Notes under the pieces: generated by a model | Seen by the model: only the letters and a program-made list of their open reading frames with translations | Database searches by the model: none | What the model was told of the DNA's origin: nothing | Program-made: the position numbers and the translations under genes | DNA from: Anaeramoeba flamelloides | Lineage: Eukaryota; Metamonada; Anaeramoebidae | Assembly (NCBI GenBank): GCA_027625915.1 | Contig: JANTQA010000063.1 | Span: 4,917,501 to 4,981,500, forward strand | DNA: 64,000 bases | Direction of reading: 5' to 3' | Part shown: positions 1 through 12,633 of the stretch, one piece after another | How positions within the stretch are numbered: the first letter of the stretch is position 1 | Layout of the letters: each line of letters opens with the position of its first letter

Positions 1-294
1 ATATCTTAATTTAATAGAATATCTTTATAATTGATTTTGTAAAAAAGAGTGTTCAGAAACTAATTTTTAACAAAATAATAACTATCTGAAACAAAATGAT
101 AATTTTGAGGAAAAAATTATTTTACCAAAAATCTCATAATGTATTGAAAAAAAAAATAAAATAAAAATCTCTATATAATATTTGATATTAATAAAAAAAA
201 AAAGTCTTATAAAAATGGTATCAAATTAATTTTATTCAATTTTATTTAATTTTCGTTTAAATAATTTAGAAAATAAAAGTTAAAGGAATTATAA

Positions 295-3200
295 TCATGC
301 CCATACCTATTATTTTAATTGTGTGGAAAATAAAAATAAAAAAGGGAATAGAAAAACAAAAAAATAAGTAATTTAAGATATTAATTTATAAAGAGAGAAG
401 AATAATAAATAATAATAATAAAAAAAAATAATAATAATTTACATATATATTTTTATCCCACCCCGCTGAGCATAAAGCAGATCCATCATACGAAACACTT
501 AATCTACTTACTCGGGAACTATGTTTATTTAAAACTGAGTGGAGTTTTTGTTTAAGTACATCCCAAACTCTTATTAAATTATCATCATAACTTGTAAATA
601 ATAATCTGCCAGAACACGAAAAGTCCAATGATGTTGTACCGATTTGTTGTGTATCTTCATTTGTATATTCTGAGATTTGAGATGATGTTCTTAAATCAAA
701 TAGTTTACATGTAGAATCATCCGAGCATGTCCCAAATGCTTGATAATTTGGATGAAATTTCACACAATTAACATCTGATTGGTGTCCTGTGAAGGTCAAT
801 TCACATTCTCCAGTTCTGATGTCCCATAATTTGCTTGTTGCATCGCATGCACCACTTAGGAATACATTTTGGTTATAATGAATATCAATGCTTTAAAGGA
901 AAATTTTTGAAATTAAAATAAAAAATCAAGTAAATTAAAAACAAATGTAATAAAATCAAATAAAATATAAAAAACATCAAGAATAATATTTAAATAAATA
1001 ATAATTACTCCATAACGTCAGCTGTATGATCCGAGAATGTAACCAATTTTCTTCCTTTTTCTATGTCCCAAAATTTGCATGTACTATCACCAGATGATGA
1101 TAATATAAATTGTTCATCAACAAACTTTATACACGAAACGTAACCTCCATGGTCATGTAGTTCTCTATATATCTTAGAACTATGATAGTTTTTTTTTTTT
1201 ATAAATAATATATTTATATATCCATTACAAGATTTTCGGCAAAAATAAAAAAAAAATAAAAAAAATATTTTTAATTTTGGAATTGTGAGAAATTTACTTT
1301 TTTTTAAATAATTTACATTGATTAAAATTTCATTTAAACTGATATTAAGAATTAATACCAGTATTATAATTAAAAAATTAATTTATGAAATTTCATAAAA
1401 CGGTGAGAATATTCGAAAGGGGTGTGATGTATTCCTTTAAATTTTTATTTACTAGGAAACAATTAATTTAATTTATAAATGAAATGAATTAAATGAAATG
1501 AAATAATTGGCCAATTGGCAAATTGGAAAATTTTAAAAATATTTTTTAGCAATTGAGTAAAGGTTTGAAAAGATTAAACAAATTAATAAATATTGCTTTG
1601 AAGTTGAAAAAAAAAAAAAGATATAAAGATAATATAAAATATAAATAAATAAAAAAGGTGTGAAAGAGATTTGTGAAATTAAACATTGTAAATGATTTTT
1701 TATTTACTTTCATCATTTTATTCACTTATGGTACATATTAATTTGAAAATCCTAAACCTTTTTCAAAATCTATAATTGTGAAAAAAATTCTTTGTAAATT
1801 ATATTTATAAATTTTACCTGAATTTTTATTCAAGTAATTACAAGCCCATAAAAATTTTGATTTAAACGGATTGTTAATATTTTATACTATTTTTATTGTT
1901 GATAATTTGATTAAAAAAAAAACCACAAAAATGTATTAGAATATATTGAAACGCAACTAATTTAATAGAAAGGTGATAAAAAGAATCAATCTCTATATTT
2001 TTTCATGGCAATAATCTTGGAAAAAACAAAATTAAAATAATTACTTACTTTTGGAGAAATTTTAAGGATCTAGTTATTTTCCGTGGATTTGCTCCATACA
2101 AAAGGAGTGACTTGAAAACTACAAAGGGTATTGTGAAATTGTTATTCTTTTGAATCATACAATTCAAATAACAACAAAAAAATTTTGAGTGTATCCTCAT
2201 TTGAAAAAAATCAATTTAAAAAAAAGTTTAAAAGCATTTTTAATTCCCAAAAATTAAATAACAAAAAAAAAAATTCAAAGAATTTCAATTGTCAAGATTT
2301 TATTTGCACAAATGCAAAAAGAAGAAAAAAAAAATCCAAGTTATCTCAATGATAAAAGTCTAATAACAAAAAAAAAAAAAAAAGTTGGAGAATCCTAATA
2401 CTCAAAAAATACAATTAAAAAATAAAAGTTTCAAAGTAATCCTCAAATCCAAAAAATCAAATTATTAAAAAAAAAATACAATCTTTTTTTATTTTAAATT
2501 TCCAAAGGGTCAAATTTCTTCAATATTAAAATAAATTGTTTTTTTAAGTGCATAATCAATTTATTTCGATTTAATCTAATTTGTGGTTATTTTGTAACCC
2601 TCTATATTTGAAAAAGTAAGGATTTTGTAAATTCTTTCGATAAAAATAACTCTTTTGAAAAATTAAAAAAATAAAAAAAAAAAAAAATTGTGAGATCTCA
2701 AAAAGCACCAAAGAGATACACTTCGAAACAACATTGTTGTATTCAAAATTATATATTCTGACCATTCAAATTGGAAATTGAGTGTCGGTCTATTTGGCAG
2801 ATTTTTTATAAAAATGTTCTGTTTTTCATTGTTGACTTTTCGAAGATTGATCGTATAACATATTCTGATTGGTTTTTTAATTAGAATTGGGCCTCATAAA
2901 AAAGAAGAAAAAAAAGTTTGATTTTTTGAAAAGAAAAACTTTGCCATGATATTGTTAATTGGAAAAGAAAAAGATCAAAATTTTCCTTGATCTTTCCAAA
3001 AAAAAAACACACGTCTCAAGAATTAAAATGACCCTACAACCCAAAAAAACACTAAAAATGGAGATCTGAACAAATACCTTCCATTAAAAAAATTAACAAA
3101 ACTAAATGAAAAAATAAAAATAAATAAAGTTTCAATTTAACTTTTTCTTGAAAACATTTTTTGCCAAAATCATTGAATTCAAACTTGAAATGATGTATAT

Positions 3201-5948
3201 TTTTATATACAATATCTTGTTTTAACTCATTTACTAAAACAAATTCTAAATTATGGGAATTTTATTTTCACAAAAGGCACTAATTTGGTCTTCAAATGTT
3301 TTTTTTTAGTTTTAAATGGTAAAATTTAAAAAAAAGTTAAACAAAAAAAGATAAACTCTCTGGAAAAATATTCTAATTTAATATATTAACTTATTCTTTG
3401 ATTTCAAAATTTTCTCAACACCAATTTTTCAAATAAAAATAATAAAAAAGTGCACAGTAATTTCAAAAAATATTTTCGATATTCAAAAGTTGAGAAATTT
3501 TTATTCTAAAAAAAAATTTATACCATTGGTTAATTGAATTAAGTTATAAGCTATATTTTGAAAAATATTAATCAAAAAAAAATAATTCTTTTTTATATTA
3601 CGTACATAGAAAAACAAAAAACACTAAAAAAAAAATTAAAATTTTAGATTTTATGTAACTAGTAAACATAAAAAAATCTTCAAGTAAATCTAATACCAAA
3701 TTCAAAAAAAAAAAATTAACTAATCTTGAAATTGAAAAATGAAGTAAAAATCTAATTTCTAAAAAAGCAAACTGACTTTTAATAATATTTTCATAAACCA
3801 ATTATTGTTTTTAAAATTTTGATCTATTTTTCTCATTTTTGAAAAAGTTCAAAATTCAATATATTTCCTAAATTATTAAAAAAAAATTATTTTCTTTGAA
3901 AGAAGAAAGAAACCTTATTGTTTTCAAACGGAGTGTACAAAAATACACTTTAAAAATAAAAACACTAAGTACTAAAATACCCCAGAATAAAAAATCTACT
4001 TAATTGAAAAAAAATTACAATAATTATTTTAAACTTGAATAAAATATAATTTTTTGATTCGAATAACAGTTCAAATCAATTTTTTCAATTTATTTGAATA
4101 AAAAAATACGAGAGAAAAAAACCCAAACAATAAAATTACAAATTCTCCCAAAATATTTTTTAAAAAACCTGGAAAATTCAACTTATAATCTAAAGAAATA
4201 CTTTTTAATGTGATTATTTTTATTCAATAATTAATAACCCAATTTTAATTTTTTGAATTGGATTATTACCCACCCAAAGATTAAAAGCATCAATAGATTT
4301 TACAATTATTTTTCAATTTTAAAGATTTTCAAAACAAATAAAACAAATTCAAATTAAATAAATCTAATAATAAAAAAAAATAATAGATATTATCAAATAA
4401 CTGATTTTCAATATAACAGTTCCTTGTTTATACTCTTAATATTTGAAAAAGAATAATGCCTAAACTCTTAAATTTCAAGAAATATAATAAATATTTGTGA
4501 ATAAAATATATGATCAATTTTTTTAGATCTTCAATGGATGCAATATTTGGTTTATTTTTATTGTATTTTTAAAATAAGATTAAATTTCCAATACTATTTG
4601 TTCATACAAACTATCATAGAAATTAGTTAAAGTGAGATTTCTTCAAAATAAAGATATTTTTTGGAAATTTTTCTTTTTCTAATTTGATCCAAAAATCCCA
4701 AACAAAAATTGATCAGATCTTTTGACTGGAAATTTAATCGTGGAAAAAATGAATTCTTTTAAAAATGATAACTCATCTCTCTAAAGTTGATAAATGAAGT
4801 TTCATATCTGGTTTAATTGTACCCTTGTGTAAATAAGTACTCTATTACCTTTGAAAAAAAATAAATAAGAGTTACTAGTCCCTTAAACAAAAACGAAAAC
4901 AAATTTTTCTTAGATTAACAATTGACCAATTTGGAAAAAAATTGTCAAATCGATTTTCCAAAATAGTAATAAGAATCTCAAGGAATATTTTCATTTCAGG
5001 AATTTGTTTCAATTCTAAAGTGAACACTTTGATCAGATAAGAAGAAATATTTTGAAAAAGATTTGATCTTGAAAAATGGGCTGTTGTTGAAGTTCATATC
5101 ATAGCTTTTTTTTATTCCAAATTAATATGTTTTACAAACGCCATTTAAAAAAAAAAAAAAAGATGAGTGATGAAAGAGTAAAGAGGGAGGTAGGAATACC
5201 TTTGGTTTTCATTTTGGCTTCCTGAAAAGTCAACTTTACGAATAATACATAGGTTATTTAAGCCACCAGTTGCTGTAAATTGGTTGGAAGGGGAAAGGCA
5301 ACAGGTCATGTTATAACTTGTTCTCAAAGGTATGGTTATAAACTTTAATGTTTGTTATTTATTCATTTTGGTTTTTTTTGAAAAGAAGAAAATATTCCAA
5401 AGAGAAAGTTGAAAGAAAAAAGGAGAAAGGAAAAAAGTCAAGATCAAATAAGGAAAAAAAAGAATGAAAATTTTTGTTGTTTTTTAAAAATATCAAAAAC
5501 AAACTAATTTTCCTTTCTCTGCATCCCAAAGTTTGGCATTTCCGTCTTGTGATACCGTAAGGATATAATTTGAATCTCGAGACCAACACATAGCATATAT
5601 TTTGGAGAAATGTCCTTTTAATTCTCGAACTATTGTTAAACTTTTTTTCTCAAGATCAGGAATATTTTTAGTGTATTTGGTTACTTTTGTTGTTTGAAAA
5701 AAAAAGGATTTTGTTCAAAACAAAAAGAGTTGTTCAAAGAAAAAAAGAAAAGAGAATTGTTTCAAAAAAAAATAAAGAATGAATGGATCAATGGAAAGAA
5801 AGAAAAGTGAATATTTTTGAATTTGTTTTGTTTAAAAACAAGTAAAAAATGTGGAATTAACAAAAGTTGCCCTACATTTCGAATTTGACTTGATATCTTC
5901 TTTGATTTTTGACAACTCTTCTATGGTTTCTTCATTTTTACTCGTCAT
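295..5948 (-). CDS. Heterotrimeric G-protein beta subunit (six exons)
   Basis: Gbeta pairs with Ggamma, holds Galpha at the membrane and signals from seven-pass receptors. Exons read on the minus strand: 5948-5876, 5683-5505, 5342-5200, 1179-1009, 890-443 and 306-295; all introns are GT-AG and phases agree, giving 341 residues (animal Gbeta1 has 340). The first 24 residues are a short helix (EETIEELSKIKEDIK) like the coiled coil that binds Ggamma. Then come seven WD40 blades with family landmarks: ELKGHFSKIYAM, IPLRTSYNMTC, ATGGLNNLC, SSSGDSTCKFWD, SGACDATSKLWD, TFTGHQSDVN, CSDDSTCKLFDLR and a final WDKNIYVWA. The last exon is only 12 nt including the TGA stop; it restores the family's terminal W, which a read-through of exon 5 lacks. 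Introns are 192, 162, about 4020, 118 and 136 bp; the giant one holds dispersed repeats. Blade spacing matches Gbeta residue for residue at several joins, so other WD40 families are unlikely. Confidence 0.93.
2560..2780 (-). repeat. Dispersed repeat family E, copy in G-beta intron
   Basis: Read on the minus strand it shares an ordered set of motifs with 17229-17470 and 19300-19545 on plus: a TATAATTTTGAA start, TTTCGAAGTGTATCTCTTTG, GTGCTTTTTGAGATCTC, then GAGGGTTACAAAATAACC and AAATAAATTGATT. A weaker copy is at 8885-9015. There is no open frame and no clear terminal repeat; the class is unknown. Confidence 0.55.
3600..4882 (-). repeat. Dispersed repeat family D, copy D1
   Basis: About 1.3 kb, sharing collinear similarity by eye with D2 (17560-19235), D3 (41810-43049) and, inverted, D4 (58102-59570). 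Read on the minus strand the element starts GGGACTAGTAACTCTTATTT directly after a TTAA tetranucleotide (4883-4886), which suggests a TTAA target. The far end is poorly defined, near TTACTAGTTACAT at about 3655. Copies preserve a short stretch translating as QxFKNNN.xxKxLLKVSF but differ by many stops and shifts, so I read it as a non-autonomous or decayed element. Confidence 0.55.
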
Positions 5949-8900
5949 TGAAATAATCAAATTACAAATCAAGTTGTATGAAAAAAAATGAATTTTATTA
6001 TTTATTGAATATCTCAAAAAAAGTTTTTGTTTTATAAACTCATTTACTAAGTTTATTTTAAAAAAACAAATCTTCACCAATTAATTTAAACTTTTAAATT
6101 ATTTCTTGTTTTATCATATACTTTTCCAAAAAAAATGTTTCCATTAACTTTATTTAAACCAAAGAAATTTATTGTTTCAAAATATTTGTTTTGAAAAAGA
6201 ATAAGTGAAAATTTTAAGATCAAGTTTTCAAAATATTTTGACTGATTATTTCATCAAGAATTTCAAAATCTTCTCAAATTTAATTCATAATGATACTTCA
6301 CAATATTTAATGATGTTTACTTTTTGGACTTAAAGAGAAACTTTGAATTGGAGAATTTGAGGAAAATACTTTTTATATATTTAATTTAGAGATGAAGGGA
6401 ATTAGGGAATTTCATCTTTTCATAATACTTTGGTTAGTTTTAAGAAGATTAGAAATTCCTATATCCCAACTTTGAAGAAATATATTCATAAAAATAACCC
6501 TTTAAGGTTTATAACAGATTGAACTGGGAAAAAATCAATATATTTGTCTTGTAATTATTTATTTATCTCTCTTTTACAAAGCTAAGATATTTCATAAGGT
6601 AAAAAACAAATAATTTTTAAAAAAATGGAAAAACTCAACTAAATTAATTCTTTATTCAAAAAATTTTGATGTTTTTCATTTTAGATCTGGTCAAAAGAAA
6701 TAAAAATTTTTTTTTATATTATTTTTTAATTTTATGGACGGAATTTTCAAATGAAAACAGTAAAATTGTAGATGAAAAACCTTGCTAAAGAGTTCTAAAA
6801 CAATAGTTAAATTTACATAATAGAAATTCTTTAACAAAAAAAATGTGAAATTTTAGAAGCCCCACCAATTTTCACAATTTCTCCTTTCAGAATCATATCA
6901 ATATTTTGATTTTGATATTACACAATTTCCATTTCAAATTATAAAACATAAAAAAAAATAATTTCGAATGATTTTCTAAAGTTTTTTAACAGTTATTTTT
7001 ACAACTTTTAAATTTTTAAAATCTTTGATTGTACTTCAGAATCAATTAAAGTTATTTTATATAAAAATTTTTCATTAAAAATTTATTGGATAAATGATTG
7101 TGTTTTTATTTTAATTTATTTTTAAATCCAAACAAGTAATTTTTTTTTCAATTTGTTAAGAATTAGAAATATTTTTGAGAATTAAATGTAAAATAACATA
7201 ATAACTAAACATCATTCGGATAGAAACGTTGTCCTTTAGATAAAAAATATTTTAGAACCTTTGATAAATTTTCAAATATGCAACTTGAATTTTTCAAAAA
7301 AATAATTTTCTTAATAGATTTTATTTAGAAAAAGATAAAAAAATACAGTTATTTTTTGTTAATTTTAATAGATTCAAAATCCTTAAAAAAATATTACAAA
7401 TCTTCACATTTAGATTTGTTGTTAGCTTTTTAAATTTTGATCCATTCATAAATTATAAATAAATTTTAAATAAAAAACTGTTTGAAAAAATATAGTTAAA
7501 TCCACTTTTAAGACACAAATAATTAACAACAATTTTGAGCATAAAAAATCCCAAATTATGACACAAAATTCAAATTCTCGTAAAAAAACAATTGTCAAGA
7601 AAACAATTCCACAAAATGTGCTTTAATTTGGGATTTTTTTGTTCCTTAAATTCTGTTGGGATTTTGTCTCTTAAAAGTAAAACTGACTGTAATATTTTTT
7701 TTTCAGCTGAAATTAGGGAAAATGGAATATTGTTAAAAAAAAATAAAAATACTTGAAATCATAATTAGAAATAGAAAATAATGGATATTATATATTTTTT
7801 GAGGTTTAAAATATAATAAAATTTTTGTAAATGAAAAATAACTAAATTTAATTTTTTAAAAATTATTTGTGTACCCTTTCGATATTTCCTTTTTTTTATG
7901 AAAATTGATCCTACATTTTTTTCACCAAAAAAAGTGAGAATTTATTAATTAATTTTTTGGAAATATTTCAAAATACAATTTTTGAAATAAATACCTTAGC
8001 CATTGATTCAAACGGAATTAATATTTAACTTAATTTATTATAGTTAATTAATGAATAGCTACCACTAATAAAGATAATTTTTTATTAAATGGAAAAAAAA
8101 TGCCCCCCTTTTTTTAAATGCCTTATGGGACTTTAGTGGGCATATTCTTGTTGTTGAATCATGAACTAAATATCGGAAGATAATAAATGTTCTTATCATA
8201 AATACTCAATTTCAAAAACATACTTTTTGATAAATATCTAAATAAGAGCAAAGTTACATAAAAATAACAATATCCAAACATAAATTCCCATTTTTTTATT
8301 CTTCAATATCTAAGAGCCTTTTCGTACTTTACTGACAAAATTTAGATTTTGGAAATCATTTTATGAAAAAATTCATTTTTTAACAGCCATTAAAATCTAA
8401 AAAATAGTTGAAATTCCATTTAAAACAAAGCAAAATAGTCAAACTCGGATATCTAAACAATATAATCTTATTTTTGATATCAGAGACTGGCCACATTATA
8501 AATGACAGTTTTATTAATGTGAAAATAAAAATTTTTCAATAAATAAAAAAAAAAAATTGAATAATTTTTATAAAATGCTCTTTACATCTTAAATTCCAAC
8601 CATTATGTAATATATGATATGATGTGTGATCGATTTCGAAAAATAAACAATGAACATAAAAGATGTGATATTTAGGAAAAAATACCAAATAAGAAACAGT
8701 TAATTTATAATTTAAATGTTTTTCTGATAGTTATCTTGTATAATTTTGAAGTATTAATAGACATGTGATTGTTTATATATATATAGTTTTTTTGTTACTT
8801 TTTGAGATTTTAACAGTTTTTTTTTACTTTTTTCATTTTTTTTTATTTCCTTGTTTCATTTTGGGTTATTTTTATCATAAAGAATGTTATAAAATCCTTA

Positions 8901-10127
8901 CTTTGTAAAATTTGGAGAGTTAGAAAATAACAAAAAATTAGATTAAATAAGTTTAAAGTGATTTCATACATTTAGAAAATATTTTTTTTAAAATTGGAGA
9001 AAGTTACACTTTGGAAATTTTAAATAAGAATGCATTTACATTTTTGAATCAAAAAAATTTTCATTTTTTGGAATTGGGAATAATTTGTAAATTTTTTTAT
9101 ATATAATTATATATTTTAGAATTGATATCCTCGTGATTTTTTGGTTAATTGCTTTTTTTATCTAGAAGATGTCTTTTAAATCTTTTTTTTTTTTTTGGTA
9201 ATTTGATTTTTTGAAAATGTCTATTTTGTGAATTTCTTTTTTGTTTTTTAACTTTTTTTGTAAATAAAAATACATTATTTTTTTTTGTTGTAGTTCTTAG
9301 AATTTGGAAATCCAAAAAAGTTAGTTTCCATAATAACATTTTTGGAGGTAATATTATCTTTTAATAGGGTATAAATTCATTACAAGTGGCTATACTATTG
9401 ATTTAATATCTATTGACATTTAGTTCTAAAAAAACTCATAAGGTCTTTTTTTAATTTATTCAGATGGTCAGAAAATTTTTAAAATAGTTCAATAGTAGTA
9501 AAAAATAAATCATTTTAAATCTGTTTTCAATTACCAAAATAATAATAAAATTTCGAATTTATAAAAATCAAATAAAAAATAAAAAACTTGTAAAAAAAAA
9601 CAATTGCAAAATAATCTTTTTATAATTTTTTCAAAGATCAAAAAAAAAATACAATTAAATAACTGCTTTATCTTTGATGTTATTTATACTTTTTATTATA
9701 ATTAACATCTGAATTAAAGATAATTATTAAAATATCATTAATAAAGATATCAATAACATTTTAAATCTTTGATTTTAAACTTGAGAAAATTTAAGTCAAC
9801 TCAAGGTGCTAAGGGATATATATATATATATCAACTATATTTCAAAATCAGTAGTCAATTAAAAATCAAATCTTGAAAATAAATATTTTTATAAATTGAA
9901 GTTAACTATTATAATAAAAAAAAATTACTATTTTAATATTCAGTTCTATACTCAAGAAATATTTATATTTCATCTAAAATAAAATAAAAAAAAGTAAAAA
10001 AAAGTAAAAAAAAAATTGGGACATTTATTATGAAATATAGTTTATATATATATATATATGTCAATGTTTTTTTTTCAATTCTGATAGCCATTTAAACTTT
10101 TTTACAATTTAATTTTCCTTGGCATCA
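5949..10127. other. Gene-free AT-rich interval
   Basis: No credible gene on either strand; reading frames are short and made of F, L, I, K and N from homopolymer runs. It holds a decayed palindromic MITE-A copy (7495-7688), a weak E copy (8885-9015) and a TA run (10043-10059) just past the BCS1-like gene. The promoter of the G-beta gene must lie just above 5948, but I see no recognisable core motif. Confidence 0.6.
7495..7688. mobile_element. MITE-A, decayed copy
   Basis: The right half is well kept (GTGCTTTAATTTGGGATTTT through AAAAGTAAAACTGACTG, then TA). The left end is eroded (TAGTTAAATCCACTTTTAAGACAC). It is the same palindromic element as at 30013-30209. Confidence 0.7.
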
Positions 10128-11765
10128 CTAATCTGTTTTTTCTTCTTCATTTTTCTTCTTTTCTTCTTCTTCTTTCTTTTTTTTCTTTTCTTCTTCTTCT
10201 TTCTTTTTCTTCTTTTCATCTTCTTCCTTTTTTTTCTTTTCATCTTCTTCTTTTTTTTTCTTTTCTTCTTCTTCTTTTTTCTTCTTTTCTTCTGCTTCCT
10301 TTTTCTTTCTTTCTTCTTCTTCCTTCACCAATTTTTCTAATTTTTTAACTTCCTTTAATTCTTCTAATAATTCTTGATGATTTTCGATACATTCTTTTGG
10401 CTTATGTAAATATCTTAGGAAATGTTGTTGGATCATTGCAATGGAAATTTCTTCTTCAGGTATTATTTCAGCAAATTCTTTTGCTAATTTGGTTTCGTTT
10501 TTATAAAATTTTAAAAATAGTTTTTCGGTTTGTGGTTTCTGTGCCTTGGGGAAATAAATTTTCTGGTCCACCCTACCGGGCCTAATCAAGGCGGGGCTTA
10601 ATCTATCGATGTGGTTTGTGGTTAAGAAAAATAGTCTCCCTTCCTGTGAGCCAATCCCATCGAGGCAATTCAATAGCCCCGAAAAGGAAACTCTGTTTTG
10701 ATCCTTTTTCTCGCTGGCCTCTCTTTGCACGAAGCAAGAATCGACGTCCTCCAAGAGCATGATGCAGGGCCTGGGCGCCTTATTAATTAAATTCAAAAGC
10801 CCATCGTCGTTAAGCTCACCGTTGGAGAGAGACATGATACAGATGGGGATGTTTAATTCGCCAGCTAGTGCCCTAACGGTCGTTGTTTTACCGCAGCCGG
10901 GTGGGCCATAAAACAAATAGCCCCTCCTGAAGGGGATACCTAGCCTTTCATAGACCTGTTGCCTTTTTAAAAATTGTTTACAGTCATCAACTAGCCCATC
11001 CGAGGTGCCCTCGGGCAAAATAACAAAGTCCATTTTAATTGGCTTTGTGTTTGAAGTGTCCTTGTCCCAAGACTCTGCCCACTGATCCATCACATAGATG
11101 GTTGTTGATTGCTTTTCAATAAGCTTTTTTAAATTGACCACTTCAAGAATTAAATCCCTGAAAAAGGTTTTCCTTTTCCCATAGACCTCAAAAGTTAAAG
11201 TTTCCCGTTTAATGCTTTCGCTGTATCTCCCCATTCTTACACTAACTTTATTATTTGAATTTTCTTGTTTGTAGTCAAGCCACACATTTGTGTTTTGGTG
11301 TTGGAACGTATGTTGCCCATAGCCAATCGAAAAATAGAGCCTTGCCATCTCCCCTTGCTTATTCCTTCGTAGATTGTCATTGAGCATAGGCTTCTTGATC
11401 GAGACTGTAGAGTCGTCGTCAGTGTTGGTGTAATAGTCGTTTTTCGAAACAAATCTCGACAATAGCAAATAATTGTTTGTCGTGCGCAAATCAGGGTGCT
11501 TCGTCAGCCATTCAATCAGGATTGGAAACAGCGAGTTGTCGACACTAATCGTAAGTGTAGTCAAAACTCTTTGCTTTAAATAGCTTATTAAATCTTGGAA
11601 CTTGTTATGGAGCACTGACGTGATATAGCCTGCAAGTGCAAATAGCACACCCATTCGAACGAGAGGATAGATTTGCTCCCAATAACTTGTTTCCTTTCCC
11701 GATCCGTTTTGGCCCATCAGGATCTGAAGAATTGAAGTAATGGTGTCTAAGAGAATAAGAGTCAT
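10128..11765 (-). CDS. BCS1-like AAA ATPase with K/E-rich tail
   Basis: Uninterrupted 545-residue protein from ATG at 11765 to TAG. BCS1 proteins are mitochondrial inner-membrane AAA ATPases that move the folded Rieske iron-sulfur protein into respiratory complex III. Seen here: one hydrophobic segment near residues 36-52 (VRMGVLFALAGYITSVL) as in BCS1, a BCS1-specific middle domain (about 60-260), then the AAA module: Walker A GPPGCGKT 287-294, Walker B IMLLEDVD 335-342, sensor-1 LTTN 381-384 and the RPGR arginine-finger motif 395-398. The fold ends near residue 455. The last 75 or so residues are a low-complexity run of E and K, so the protein is longer than the usual 420-460. It may act at a mitochondrion-related organelle; a BCS1-like relative with another substrate is equally possible, since plants have many. 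The coding part is clearly GC-richer than its flanks. Confidence 0.9.
   Translation of the reverse strand: MTLILLDTITSILQILMGQNGSGKETSYWEQIYPLVRMGVLFALAGYITSVLHNKFQDLISYLKQRVLTTLTISVDNSLFPILIEWLTKHPDLRTTNNYLLLSRFVSKNDYYTNTDDDSTVSIKKPMLNDNLRRNKQGEMARLYFSIGYGQHTFQHQNTNVWLDYKQENSNNKVSVRMGRYSESIKRETLTFEVYGKRKTFFRDLILEVVNLKKLIEKQSTTIYVMDQWAESWDKDTSNTKPIKMDFVILPEGTSDGLVDDCKQFLKRQQVYERLGIPFRRGYLFYGPPGCGKTTTVRALAGELNIPICIMSLSNGELNDDGLLNLINKAPRPCIMLLEDVDSCFVQREASEKKDQNRVSFSGLLNCLDGIGSQEGRLFFLTTNHIDRLSPALIRPGRVDQKIYFPKAQKPQTEKLFLKFYKNETKLAKEFAEIIPEEEISIAMIQQHFLRYLHKPKECIENHQELLEELKEVKKLEKLVKEEEERKKKEAEEKKKKEEEEKKKKEEDEKKKKEEDEKKKKKEEEEKKKKKEEEEKKKNEEEKTD
10140..10360 (-). repeat. Low-complexity GAA/AAG-type coding tract
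   Basis: Purine-only tract on the coding strand that encodes the K/E tail of the BCS1-like protein. Units such as EEEKKKKEE and EDEKKKKEE recur, which points to growth by slippage. The plus-strand reading frame across it (F/L only) is a shadow. Confidence 0.85.
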
Positions 11766-12569
11766 TGTAAGGTCTGGTTTTTATTCTTCTTAGTTTGAAA
11801 ATCTAGAGAGAAATTAACCGTAGGGTTGTTTTGTTTGAAAAGTTAAAAGTGGATACAAGAATAAAAAATGATTTGATTGAGTTGGGGAATTCTTTTTTTG
11901 AGTTTTTCTGAATCGTGTTGATAGGTTTGGGGGCTTTGTGGGGGTAGTAGTCAAGTATTTGGTCTGTAAATATTATATGTTACAAAATCTTGATGCTTCT
12001 TTTTTTCAGATTTATGATTCATTTTGAAATTTTTTATTGAAAAACCTATTCATTTTCTTCTCCAAATTTAAATAATTCAAACAATTAGCGAGTATGTTAC
12101 TTTCCTACAAATCTTTTCGTGGTTTTGTTCGAATTTCAAAGAAGTAAAAGGATTTCTCCATTATTGTTATTTTTGCAAAGTGTAAATTTGTACCTAAAAA
12201 TCAAAAGTTCAATCCAAATCTTTGTCATGAAATTTCTCCAAAGGGTATGATACCTTCTCATGAAGAAAGTGTTATGGGGATTGAAATGATAAATGGTTAA
12301 AATTTTTGCTTCTTTGACTCATAAATTCAAATAACTATCTAAAAATTTTCACTTCGTTTTCCATTTTACAAATTTTTTTACACAAACTTTGAAGAAAGCA
12401 TTTTATTCGTTTATATGTTAAAAAAAATTTGTTAAAATGGTTGTACTTCAAAAGATTGTTTCTATTGAGTTGTTATAAAAGTTGAGTTATGAGATTACAC
12501 AAAATGGGGAATTGAACTAAAAATTTGATTAAATATATTTGAATTTATCAGTATCAATTTTCTTCTTAA

Positions 12570-12600
12570 GGTTTACAATCCCTGAAATTTGAAAAAACTT
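12570..12600. mobile_element. MITE-B terminal fragment
   Basis: TTAA (12566-12569) is followed by GGTTTACAATCCCTGAAATT, the exact terminus of the TTAA elements at 35196 and 35756. Similarity stops after about 30 bp and no partner end is nearby, so this is a truncated end. Confidence 0.6.
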
Positions 12601-12633
12601 AATTTGTAAAAACACAATGGTTTATACTACTGT

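Larger units (their letters stand above)
1180..5199 (-). other. 4-kb third intron of the G-beta gene
   Basis: The intron lies between a donor at 5199/5198 and an acceptor ending at 1180. Coding sequence on both sides joins without a gap in the WD40 alignment, so no exon is missing inside. It is 20-35 times longer than its sisters and contains repeat families E (about 2560-2780), possibly I (about 2940-3080) and D (about 3600-4882). The short reading frames within it are repeat translations, not exons. Confidence 0.8.

Noticed and set aside
5832-6080. 82-residue minus-strand frame starting above the G-beta ATG
   Set aside because: Only its part from 5948 to 5876 is kept as exon 1. The portion above is F/I/N-rich 5' leader, and the part past 5876 is intron.
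10119-10340. Plus-strand frame of F and L only
   Set aside because: Antisense shadow of the GAA/AAG tract in the BCS1-like gene.
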